Source: an uncultured Halomonas sp. (GTDB lineage Bacteria > Pseudomonadota > Gammaproteobacteria > Pseudomonadales > Halomonadaceae). From it: a stretch of 64,000 bases of DNA. The stretch's first letter is position 1. Every line of letters starts with the position of its first letter. The stretch covers positions 124,001 through 188,000 of the forward strand of contig NZ_CAMPKE010000006.1 in NCBI RefSeq assembly GCF_946887195.1, read 5' to 3'. The position numbers were made by a program, and so were the translations under genes. This document shows, one piece after another, positions 51,666 to 61,524 of this stretch. Under the pieces are notes generated by a model, which did no database searches, was not told the origin of the DNA, and was given only the letters and a program-made list of their open reading frames with translations.

Positions 51666-52031
51666 ATGACCTGCGTGACGTCGCCAGTGCCCTCTTGCTG
51701 CGCTGAATCGCCCGCCGAGACTCGCCCCGTGAGGCGTCGCTCGCGATGGTGGCTGGCCGGTTTGCTGGTTGGCTGCCTGTTGCCGGCAGCATTGATGCAT
51801 GCCGAAGCGTTACGCCTGGCCGAGCGCCTGACCCAGATCTGCCTGATGGCGCCCGAGGCGATTCGCGCCGAGTCGCGACGTGTGGCGCGGCGCAAAGCCG
51901 GGCGCTGCCTGCCGCAGCGCCGTGCCCGGCCGCGTCGTCGTGTGCTCGCCCGCTGCCGTCCGGCCAATGGCGTACCCTGCGCCGACCAGGATGTCCTGAA
52001 TCGCCGGGGTCCGCCGCGCTGGCGTCCGTGA
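51666..52031 (+). CDS. Small secretory leader protein upstream of secA, SecM-like by layout
   Basis: A 121-residue ORF not recognised by sequence. It has a long N-terminal region with basic residues (PVRRRSR), a hydrophobic core (about 28-46, WWLAGLLVGCLLPAALMHA) and a possible signal peptidase site after MHA, then an Arg-rich mature part. It ends RRGPPRWRP: Arg114-Gly115-Pro116-Pro117, four residues, stop. E. coli SecM, encoded in the same position before secA, ends Arg-Ala-Gly-Pro, four residues, stop, and that motif stalls the ribosome. Bases 51990-51999 within this ORF are complementary to the secA ribosome site. GGGGAG lies 12 nt before the ATG. A monitoring role is inference; the peptide shows no other SecM similarity (no Trp-Ile at the expected distance). 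Confidence 0.7.
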   Translation: MTCVTSPVPSCCAESPAETRPVRRRSRWWLAGLLVGCLLPAALMHAEALRLAERLTQICLMAPEAIRAESRRVARRKAGRCLPQRRARPRRRVLARCRPANGVPCADQDVLNRRGPPRWRP

Positions 52032-52119
52032 GCCGGTCGATACCGGTCACTACGTCAATCGCGGCGGGGCGGCAAGGGCTTGCCCTGTCTGGTGGATCAT
52101 CATCAGTACTCAGGACATC
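51990..52119 (+). promoter_or_regulatory. RNA helix predicted to hide the secA ribosome-binding site
   Basis: GATGTCCTGA (51990-51999, inside the leader ORF) is the exact reverse complement of TCAGGACATC (52110-52119), which contains the AGGA ribosome site of secA. A stalled ribosome on the Arg-Gly-Pro-Pro codons (52005-52016) would cover most of the first strand. Between the arms lie a CCGGT/ACCGG hairpin (52033-52046) and a GGCAA/TTGCC hairpin (52071-52084), which would shorten the distance. A weaker alternative partner for the ribosome site is TGTCTG at 52086-52091. The pairing is seen in the sequence; the regulation is inferred. Confidence 0.65.
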
Positions 52120-52121
52120 AC

Positions 52122-54847
<2,726 letters not shown>

Positions 54848-54851
<4 letters not shown>

Positions 54852-54989
54852 AACCGCTCGGAGCTATTGCGCTCGGCAATGCGGCGTTGAAATTCGCCGA
54901 AGAGTGCTCATTTACATCAGTAAACTGCGCCCCTTCGGCAAATTTCGCCTGGCCTTGCCTTCGCTCATGACGCTCCGAGCAGGCTCTAG
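54848..54989. repeat. Long imperfect inverted repeat between secA and argJ
   Basis: The arms are 54848-54902 and 54933-54989. Matching blocks include CTAG at both outer ends, GCTCGGAGC (54856-54864) with GCTCCGAGC (54972-54980), and CGCCGAAG (54895-54902) with CTTCGGC (54933-54939). The 30-nt centre contains a further TTTAC-ATCA-GTAAA hairpin. The left arm begins in the secA stop codon. It could fold into a cruciform of about 142 nt and may end secA transcription. Its length and imperfect pairing resemble a small dispersed repeat, which I cannot confirm from one copy. Confidence 0.75.
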
Positions 54990-55033
54990 TGTCGTTAGTT
55001 CCGATGCTCCGGATCGGATAGGAGAGATAAACA

Positions 55034-56248
55034 ATGGCGGTAGGCGAGGCGCTTTTTCCCGAGATGCCTATGATCGATGGCATACGGCTGGGAACGGCCA
55101 AGGCGGGTATCAAGAAGCCCGATCGTCGCGATCTGGTGGTGATCGAGATCGGCGAGGGAGCCAACGTCGCGGGTACCTTCACGCGCAATGCCTTTTGCGC
55201 CGCGCCGGTGCATGTCGCCAAGCGCCATCTGGCGCAGCAGGCCACGCGTTATCTGCTGATCAATACCGGCAATGCCAACGCCGGTACCGGGAAGGAGGGC
55301 CTGCGCGACGCTGAGGTTTGTTGTGAGGCGTTGGGCGAACTGGCCGGCGCTGCGGCGCAGGCGGTGCTGCCGTTCTCCACCGGCGTGATCGGCGAGCCGC
55401 TGCCGGTCGAGCGCATTCGTGCCGGTCTGCCTGCTGCGTTGGCGAGTCTCGATGGCTCTCACACCGCCTGGCGGCAAGCGGCCGAAGGCATCCTCACCAC
55501 CGATACGCGTATCAAGGGCGCCACGGCGACCTGCGAGATCGGTGGCCGGAAGGTCACTGTCAATGGCATTGCCAAGGGTTCGGGCATGATCAAGCCCAAC
55601 ATGGCGACCATGCTGGCCTTCGTCGCCACCGATGCCGGTGTCGATCAGACGCTACTCGAAACGTTGCTGCGCGAGTCGGTGGATCGCTCCTTCAATTGCA
55701 TTACCGTCGACAGCGACACTTCGACCAACGATGCCTGCATGCTGATTGCCACCGGGCGTGGCGCGCATGTCAGCGGCGATGCCGATGTGGCTGCGCTGCG
55801 CGATACGCTCGATGCCGTTCTCGTGCAGCTGGCGCAAGCGATCATTCGCGACGGCGAAGGGGCGACCAAGTTCGTCACGCTCGAAGTGAGCGAGGCGCGC
55901 TCGCGCCAGGAGGCGCTGGACGTGGCGTTTACCGTGGCGCATTCCCCGCTGGTCAAGACCGCGCTATATGCGTCCGATGCCAACTGGGGGCGAATCCTGG
56001 CCGCGGTGGGGCGCGCGCCGGTGGATGATTTCGATGTCGAGCGAGTCACGATCGATCTCGGCGAGGTGCGCCTGGTGGAACAGGGCGGGCGGGCGATGGG
56101 TTATAGCGAGGCGGCCGGTAGCGCGGTCATGGCGCGCGAAGACATCGTGATTCGCATCGCGCTCGGGCGTGGCGGCGCCATGGCCACGGTGTGGACATCC
56201 GATCTGTCGCACGATTACGTCTCCATCAATGCCGACTATAGAAGCTGA
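55034..56248 (+). CDS. argJ: Bifunctional ornithine acetyltransferase / N-acetylglutamate synthase ArgJ
   Basis: A 404-residue enzyme that recycles the acetyl group in arginine synthesis. It self-cleaves into alpha and beta chains at an Ala-Thr bond, visible in KGSGMIKPNMATMLAF with Thr192 as the nucleophile. Other signatures: LLINTGNANAGTG, DSDTSTNDACMLIATG and YASDANWGRILAAVGRA. GGAG lies upstream of ATG 55034. Whether it also has N-acetylglutamate synthase activity cannot be read from sequence. Confidence 0.97.
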   Translation: MAVGEALFPEMPMIDGIRLGTAKAGIKKPDRRDLVVIEIGEGANVAGTFTRNAFCAAPVHVAKRHLAQQATRYLLINTGNANAGTGKEGLRDAEVCCEALGELAGAAAQAVLPFSTGVIGEPLPVERIRAGLPAALASLDGSHTAWRQAAEGILTTDTRIKGATATCEIGGRKVTVNGIAKGSGMIKPNMATMLAFVATDAGVDQTLLETLLRESVDRSFNCITVDSDTSTNDACMLIATGRGAHVSGDADVAALRDTLDAVLVQLAQAIIRDGEGATKFVTLEVSEARSRQEALDVAFTVAHSPLVKTALYASDANWGRILAAVGRAPVDDFDVERVTIDLGEVRLVEQGGRAMGYSEAAGSAVMAREDIVIRIALGRGGAMATVWTSDLSHDYVSINADYRS

Positions 56249-56284
56249 GAAAACTCCGAATCCGTTGAAAGGGTATTCCGCAAC

Positions 56285-57235
56285 ATGATCAAACGCAGGG
56301 TACACGTGGCGGCTGCCGCCATCTTCAGCAGCGACGGCCAGCAAGTGCTGCTTGCCCGACGTCCTTCCAACGTCGATCAGGGTGGATTGTGGGAGTTTCC
56401 CGGTGGCAAGCTGGCGCCGTTCGAGACCGGCTTCGAGGCGCTCAAACGCGAACTGCACGAAGAGCTGGGACTGAGTATCGAACGTGCCCAGCCGTTGATC
56501 CGTGTACACCATGAGTATCCCGACAAGCATGTACTGCTCGATGTCTGGCAGGTGCATGCCTTCAGCGGCGAACCTTACGGCAGGGAAGGCCAGGCGGTAC
56601 GCTGGGTGGCGCTCGGCGAGCTGTTCAATTATCCCTTTCCCGCCGCCAATCTGCCGATCCTGCGCGCGGTGATGCTGCCCACCGAATATTTGATCAGCGC
56701 CGAAGAGAACGATGACGGCATCTTCCTGGCCAAGCTCGAACGCGCCCTGACGGAGGATGGCATTCGCCTGGTGCAACTGCGTGCGAAAACCCTGGACGAA
56801 GCGGCTTATCTCACGCGCGCCGAGAAGGCACTGACGCTCTGTCGTGAGCAGGGCGCGCGATTACTGCTCAATGGCGAGCCGACGCTGCTTGAAAGAATCG
56901 ATGCCGATGGCGTGCACCTCACCAGCGAGCGCTTGATGAGCCTGGAGCGTCGCCCGATCGCCGAGGGAAAATGGCTGTCGGCATCGACTCACGACCGTGC
57001 GCAGCTGGAGCAGGCCGCACGTATCGGTTGCGATTTCGTGACGCTCTCGCCGCTGCGTACCACGCCGACGCATCCGGATGCGTTGCCGCTGGGCTGGCAC
57101 GATTTCCAGCAGCTCGTCGAACCCGCCGGCATGCCGGTATTCGCGCTCGGTGGCATGACTCGTCACGATGCCAACCATGCGCGGGCCGTTGGTGCCCAGG
57201 GCATTGCCTCGATTCGCGATTTCTGGAGAACCTAG
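56285..57235 (+). CDS. Nudix (MutT-type) hydrolase fused to a ThiE/TenI-like domain
   Basis: A 316-residue fusion. Residues 1-130 are a MutT-type 8-oxo-dGTPase domain with a complete Nudix box (G41-x5-E47-x7-R55-E56-L-x-E59-E60-x-G62). Residues about 145-316 have a thiamine-phosphate-synthase/TenI-like barrel: RLVQLRAKTLDEAAY, DGVHLTSERL, then VTLSPLRTTPTHPDALPLGW and FALGGMT. Compared with true ThiE, the GVHLGQxD and phosphate-loop TPTK-type residues are altered, so synthase activity is doubtful. This fusion occurs in many gammaproteobacteria beside secA/argJ. The role of the second domain is unknown to me. Confidence 0.93.
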   Translation: MIKRRVHVAAAAIFSSDGQQVLLARRPSNVDQGGLWEFPGGKLAPFETGFEALKRELHEELGLSIERAQPLIRVHHEYPDKHVLLDVWQVHAFSGEPYGREGQAVRWVALGELFNYPFPAANLPILRAVMLPTEYLISAEENDDGIFLAKLERALTEDGIRLVQLRAKTLDEAAYLTRAEKALTLCREQGARLLLNGEPTLLERIDADGVHLTSERLMSLERRPIAEGKWLSASTHDRAQLEQAARIGCDFVTLSPLRTTPTHPDALPLGWHDFQQLVEPAGMPVFALGGMTRHDANHARAVGAQGIASIRDFWRT

Positions 57236-57262
57236 AAGCGATCCCGGACGACACGCTGTAAC

Positions 57263-57295
57263 GCAAGATGGCCGCGCACTGCGCGGCCATCTTGC
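57263..57295. terminator. Perfect 15-bp hairpin between convergent genes
   Basis: Arms 57263-57277 and 57281-57295 are perfectly complementary around a 3-nt loop (ACT). It lies 27 bp after the Nudix fusion and 25 bp from the stop of the facing DUF21 gene. There is no T tract on either side, so it may act as a bidirectional transcription block or RNA 3'-end protector. Confidence 0.65.
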
Positions 57296-57320
57296 ATTGC
57301 GATTGATAACATCGCGGAGG

Positions 57321-58340
57321 CTATTCGTCCGCTTTCTTCAACCGTTTGGTCCAGCGCTGCTTGGCGTATTTACGCAGGTTGGACACATTGTCGGTTTCAT
57401 CGACGATATCCTGCCCCAGAATGGTTTCGATCACATCTTCCATGGTGATCACGCCGAGCCACGTGCCCAACTCATCGTAAACCACGCACAGGTGGTGGCG
57501 GTCTCGTAGCATCGTGGCGAAGACCTGCTCGACATTGTCCTTGCCATGTACCGAGTCGATCGGATGCATCAGCGACTTGAGCGTGGCATCGTCATCGGCA
57601 TGATAGGTATCCGCCTTGTGAACGTAACCTATCGCCTGTTCGCCGCCATCCATGACCGGAAAGCGCGTGAAGGGCGATTTGCTCAGCTCGACATCGAATT
57701 CGGTGACCGTCATTTGCGGGTTGACGGTGACGCAAACGGTACGCGGCGTCATCACGCTATCCACTCGTATGTCGTGCAGGTTGAGAATATTGGTAATGAC
57801 ACGGGTTTCGTCGGCATCGAGCGCTTTTTCCTCCAGGCCGATGCGTGCCAATGCCTTGATCTCGCCGCGCATATCGACATTGCTTTCATCGCTGCCGATA
57901 CGATTGGTAATCAGCTCCGACATCCAGATGAAGGGCTTGAGCAACAACACCATGACGCGCAGGCAGGGAGCCAACGCTGGAGCTAGTTGGCGCCAGTAAG
58001 TAGCGCCAAGCGTCTTGGGGATGATCTCCGAGGTGATCAGGATCAGCAGCGTCATTATCACCGAGGCGATGGTCAGATACGCTTCGCCAAACACCACCGC
58101 GACCTGGGCGCCGACCCCGACCGCACCGACAGTGTGGGCGACGGTATTGAGCGTCAGGATCGCCGCCAGCGGTTGATCGATATTGCTCTTCAGGCGCTGG
58201 AGTTTCTCGTGCAGCCGTGGCCGGGTTTCCCGTAGCTGCGCAATATAACTGGGGGTGAGTGATAGTAACGCCGCTTCAAGGAGAGAACAGAAGAACGACA
58301 CGGCGATTGATACAACGGCAAAAGCTGCCAGAAGGATCAT
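57321..58340 (-). CDS. DUF21 (CNNM) and CBS-pair membrane protein
   Basis: A 339-residue protein. The N-terminal DUF21/CNNM membrane domain (about 1-165) has four hydrophobic segments and the typical LTLNTVAHTVGAVGVGAQ and LILITSEIIPKTLGA. A CBS pair follows (about 190-315: VDSVMTPRTVCVTVNP, LGVITMEDVIETILGQDIVDE). The C-terminal CorC/HlyC domain found in longer relatives is absent. The family is implicated in divalent cation (Mg2+, Co2+) efflux; names such as hemolysin are historical. Confidence 0.9.
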   Translation of the reverse strand: MILLAAFAVVSIAVSFFCSLLEAALLSLTPSYIAQLRETRPRLHEKLQRLKSNIDQPLAAILTLNTVAHTVGAVGVGAQVAVVFGEAYLTIASVIMTLLILITSEIIPKTLGATYWRQLAPALAPCLRVMVLLLKPFIWMSELITNRIGSDESNVDMRGEIKALARIGLEEKALDADETRVITNILNLHDIRVDSVMTPRTVCVTVNPQMTVTEFDVELSKSPFTRFPVMDGGEQAIGYVHKADTYHADDDATLKSLMHPIDSVHGKDNVEQVFATMLRDRHHLCVVYDELGTWLGVITMEDVIETILGQDIVDETDNVSNLRKYAKQRWTKRLKKADE

Positions 58341-58405
58341 GGGGCCTCGCGGGTAGGAATGGAGCGTGTTTTTATAACGGGGTGTGAACCCTTGTCAAGC
58401 TCCTG

Positions 58406-58642
58406 TCAGGTATTGCCACCACCACGCTCCAGCCGGTCGATCAGTTCGTCGAGATCGGCTTCATCCATCGCCGGCTCACCGGCGATGCGGTGCGATTCGT
58501 CGGCCCAGGCACCCAGGTCGAGAAGCTGACAGCGCTTGGAGCAGAAAGGCCGGTAGGGATTGTCGGCGGACCAGACGACCTGGGTGCGACATTGTGGGCA
58601 GGCCACTTCCAGAGGGCGTCGGGTAGTGTCGTTATCGCTCAT
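58406..58642 (-). CDS. yacG: DNA gyrase inhibitor YacG
   Basis: A 78-residue zinc-finger protein. The four zinc ligands are Cys15, Cys18, Cys34 and Cys38 (CPQC, CSKRC). The family binds GyrB and inhibits gyrase. It lies in the standard pilD-coaE-yacG order. The acidic C-terminal tail ([13 protein letters not shown]) is typical. Confidence 0.95.
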   Translation of the reverse strand: MSDNDTTRRPLEVACPQCRTQVVWSADNPYRPFCSKRCQLLDLGAWADESHRIAGEPAMDEADLDELIDRLERGGGNT

Positions 58643-58674
58643 ATCGGGTCGGTCTTACCTTGAGAATAGGAATG

Positions 58675-59292
58675 CTAGGATGAGGCAGCCAGCTTACGAT
58701 AGTACGCATCGAGTTCGGCGATGCGTGCGTTGAGTGCCTCGCGACTGCCTTGATTGTCGATGACATCGTCGGCCAATGCCAATCGCTCATGGCGCGGCAA
58801 CTGGGATGCGATGATCGCGCGAGCCAGTCTTTCATCGCTGCCGTCGCGTGTGACGATGCGGGCAATCTGCAGGCTTTCGGGGACATCGACCACCAGGCAG
58901 CGATCGGCCAGCTTGTACTGGTTCGATTCGAAGAGCAGCGGCGATACCAGCAAGTGATAGGGCGCGGCGCTGGCACGCATTTGCTCGAGACGATCGAGCA
59001 GGCGCTGGCGAATGCGCGGATGGGTGACCGACTCGAGCCAGCGTCGTTCGTTTTCATCGGCGAATACGATCGCACGTAGTGCGCGGCGATCGAGACGGCC
59101 ATCGGTATCGAGCAGATCGACCCCGAAGTGACTGGCGATCTCGACTAACGCCGGCTCGCCGGGCTCGACGATCTCGCGTGCCACGTCGTCGGCATCGACC
59201 CAGGGGATGCCAAGGGCGGCGAATGCCCGGGCCACCGCCGATTTGCCCGAGGCGATGCCGCCGGTAACGCCGATGGTCAGTGGGTGTAGCAT
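58675..59292 (-). CDS. coaE: Dephospho-CoA kinase CoaE
   Basis: A 205-residue P-loop kinase catalysing the last step of CoA synthesis. Walker A is GGIASGKS (residues 11-18), followed by WVDADDVAREIVEPG, and VSPLLFESNQYKLADRCLVVDVPE. Length is equal to that of E. coli CoaE (206) within one residue. It lies 21 bp after pilD. Confidence 0.96.
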   Translation of the reverse strand: MLHPLTIGVTGGIASGKSAVARAFAALGIPWVDADDVAREIVEPGEPALVEIASHFGVDLLDTDGRLDRRALRAIVFADENERRWLESVTHPRIRQRLLDRLEQMRASAAPYHLLVSPLLFESNQYKLADRCLVVDVPESLQIARIVTRDGSDERLARAIIASQLPRHERLALADDVIDNQGSREALNARIAELDAYYRKLAASS

Positions 59293-59313
59293 GATGGATC
59301 CTGAGACTGCGAG

Positions 59314-60183
59314 CTACGGGCTCAAAAGAAAGGCCTGGTACATCGCCATTAGCGGTACGCCAAAGAGTACCGCGATCCAGCCGGCCAGGGATAGATAAGG
59401 ACCGAAAGGCATTGGCGCGCCACGCAGCCGTGGAATGAGCGATTGAACGACGATCCCGACGATGGCGCCGAGCGTGGTGGAAAGTACCAGTATCAATGGC
59501 AGCATTGGCCAGCCGACCCAGGCACCCAGCGTCGCCAGCAGCTTGAAATCCCCGTAACCCATACCTTCCTTGCCGGTAATCAGCTTGAATAGCCAATAAA
59601 ACGCCCACAGCACGATGTAACCGGCCATGGCACCGATCACCGCGCTGGGCAGAAACGCCGGTTGGAATAGCAACTGATAAAGCAGGCCAGCCCATAACAG
59701 CGGCAGCGTGAGCAGATCGGGCAACAGGTGGGTGCGCAAATCGATGACCGCCAGCGCCAATAGTGTCAGGCACAGGCCGACCAATGCCAGGCTGGCAAGA
59801 TTGGCACCATGGACGACCACGACCGCCAAGGTCAGCGCGCCGCCGGCAAGTTCAACCAATGGGTAATGGGCGCTGATCGGCTCGTGGCACTGCGCGCAAC
59901 GTCCACGACGCTTGAGATAACCAAGAACGGGAATATTGTCGTGCCAGGCGATCGTGGCGGCGCATTGCGGGCAGTGCGAACGTGGCGTAACGAGGTTGAC
60001 GCGGGGCGGCTGGGCCTCGGTGGGCTCCTCGGTAAGTTCGAGCTCTTCGCGGGCGTCGATTCGCCACTGCAACATCATCATCGCCGGCAAGCGGGCGATC
60101 ACCACATTGGCGAAGGAACCCAGAGCCAGGCCGAGGATAAATGTCAGCGGCCAGAGTACAGCGGGTGGAAGATCGGCGAACAA
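59314..60183 (-). CDS. pilD: Type IV prepilin peptidase PilD
   Basis: A 289-residue, multi-helix membrane aspartyl protease and N-methylase that processes prepilins. An N-terminal DiS_P_DiS domain has the two CxxC pairs Cys71/Cys74 and Cys96/Cys99. The catalytic aspartates are expected in LAVIDLRTHLLPD and GKEGMGYGDFKLLA, both visible. Its likely substrate PilA is encoded at the right edge of the window. Confidence 0.96.
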   Translation of the reverse strand: MFADLPPAVLWPLTFILGLALGSFANVVIARLPAMMMLQWRIDAREELELTEEPTEAQPPRVNLVTPRSHCPQCAATIAWHDNIPVLGYLKRRGRCAQCHEPISAHYPLVELAGGALTLAVVVVHGANLASLALVGLCLTLLALAVIDLRTHLLPDLLTLPLLWAGLLYQLLFQPAFLPSAVIGAMAGYIVLWAFYWLFKLITGKEGMGYGDFKLLATLGAWVGWPMLPLILVLSTTLGAIVGIVVQSLIPRLRGAPMPFGPYLSLAGWIAVLFGVPLMAMYQAFLLSP

Positions 60184-60198
60184 TCGAGTTTTCCTTCC

Positions 60199-61446
60199 TT
60201 ATATTGCTGTGCCTAGCTCGAAGATGGGCAGATACATCGATACAACCAGACCGCCCACCAACACGCCCAGCACCACGATGATCAGTGGTTCCAGCAGCGA
60301 CGTGAGGGCATCGACCTTGTTGTCGACTTCTTCCTCGTAGAAATCGGCGACCTTGTTGAGCATGGCGTCCAGCGAGCCGGCTTCCTCGCCGATGCCGACC
60401 ATCTGCACCGCCAGTACGGGAAACAGATCGGTATTGCGCATGGCGAAGTTCAGCCGCTGGCCACTGGAAACGTCCTCGCGTATCTGCATGATCGCGCGCT
60501 CGTAGACCTTGTTGCCGGCCGCGCCGGAAGCGGTATCCAGCGACTCGACCAGCGGCACCCCGGCACCGAACGTGGTGGCCAAGGTGCGCGAAAAGCGCGC
60601 CACGGAGGATTTGTCGAGAATGCTGCCGAGCACCGGGATGCGTAGCGTCAGCTTGTGCATGCGATAGGTGAAGGCGTCGGAGCGCTTCATGCCCTGGCGG
60701 ATGAGCAGTAGCGAGCCGATCGCCAGCCCCAGCGCATACAACCAATACTCCTGAGCCATTTCGGAGAGCGTAATGGTCATGCGGGTCATCGCCGGCAGCT
60801 CGGCACCGAAGCCATTGAACAGGCTTTCGAATTGGGGGACCACCTTGATCAACAGCAGCGCGGTAACGCCGATACCCACGAGAATGACTGCCGCCGGATA
60901 GTACATGGCCTTGCGCACGCGCGCCTTGAGCGACTCGACCTTCTCCTTGTAAGCCGCGACGCGCTCGAGCATGCGATCCAGCGAACCGGACTGCTCGCCG
61001 GCCTCGACCATGTTGGAAAACAGCCGATCGAAATAACGCGGGTGCTGACGCAGCGCTTCGGAGAAGCTCGAGCCGGCCGCCACATCATGCGACAGCTTTT
61101 GCACCAGGCTGCGCATGGCCGGATTGCGCAGGCTTTCGGCGACGATATTGAATGCCTGCAAAACCGGCACACCGGCACGAATCATGGTCGCCATCTGCCG
61201 GGCGAATAGCGTTACATCGCGCGTTTTGACGCGACCCGAGCCGCCGAACAGGCTGCTCTTGCGGCGAATGTTCTTGACGATGATATTCTGGCCGGAGAGC
61301 TCGCGTTCCACCTCGCCGCGATGCATGGCGACCACTTCGCCGCTGACCGGCTTGCCATGGTTGTTCTTGCCGGTCCAACGCCAGCGATAAAGCTTGTTCT
61401 GCTCGCGGGGCTTGTAGCGCCGCGAAGCGCGTACGGTGGTAGCCAT
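60199..61446 (-). CDS. pilC: Type IV pilus inner-membrane platform protein PilC
   Basis: A 415-residue GspF-family protein with two repeats of the GspF domain (about 80-205 and 280-400) and three membrane helices. Signatures: LFARQMATMIRAGVPVLQAFNIV, FPTWSRPA-type region as FSNMVEAGEQSGSLDRMLERVA, and the second-repeat copy MVGIGEEAGSLDAMLNKVADFYEEEVD. The N-terminus YRWRWTGKNNHGKPVSGEVVA is typical of PilC. It connects the pilus base to the ATPases. Confidence 0.96.
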   Translation of the reverse strand: MATTVRASRRYKPREQNKLYRWRWTGKNNHGKPVSGEVVAMHRGEVERELSGQNIIVKNIRRKSSLFGGSGRVKTRDVTLFARQMATMIRAGVPVLQAFNIVAESLRNPAMRSLVQKLSHDVAAGSSFSEALRQHPRYFDRLFSNMVEAGEQSGSLDRMLERVAAYKEKVESLKARVRKAMYYPAAVILVGIGVTALLLIKVVPQFESLFNGFGAELPAMTRMTITLSEMAQEYWLYALGLAIGSLLLIRQGMKRSDAFTYRMHKLTLRIPVLGSILDKSSVARFSRTLATTFGAGVPLVESLDTASGAAGNKVYERAIMQIREDVSSGQRLNFAMRNTDLFPVLAVQMVGIGEEAGSLDAMLNKVADFYEEEVDNKVDALTSLLEPLIIVVLGVLVGGLVVSMYLPIFELGTAI

Positions 61447-61524
61447 GATGATTCCCTGTGTTATTCGTTATTATCGACACGTCACGTAAATTCTTTATGT
61501 GCGTCGCGCTTTGTATTTTTATCG

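Noticed and set aside
52080..52121. Upstream TTG start for SecA
   Set aside because: It adds 14 residues unlike other SecA proteins and would remove the ribosome site that fits ATG 52122.
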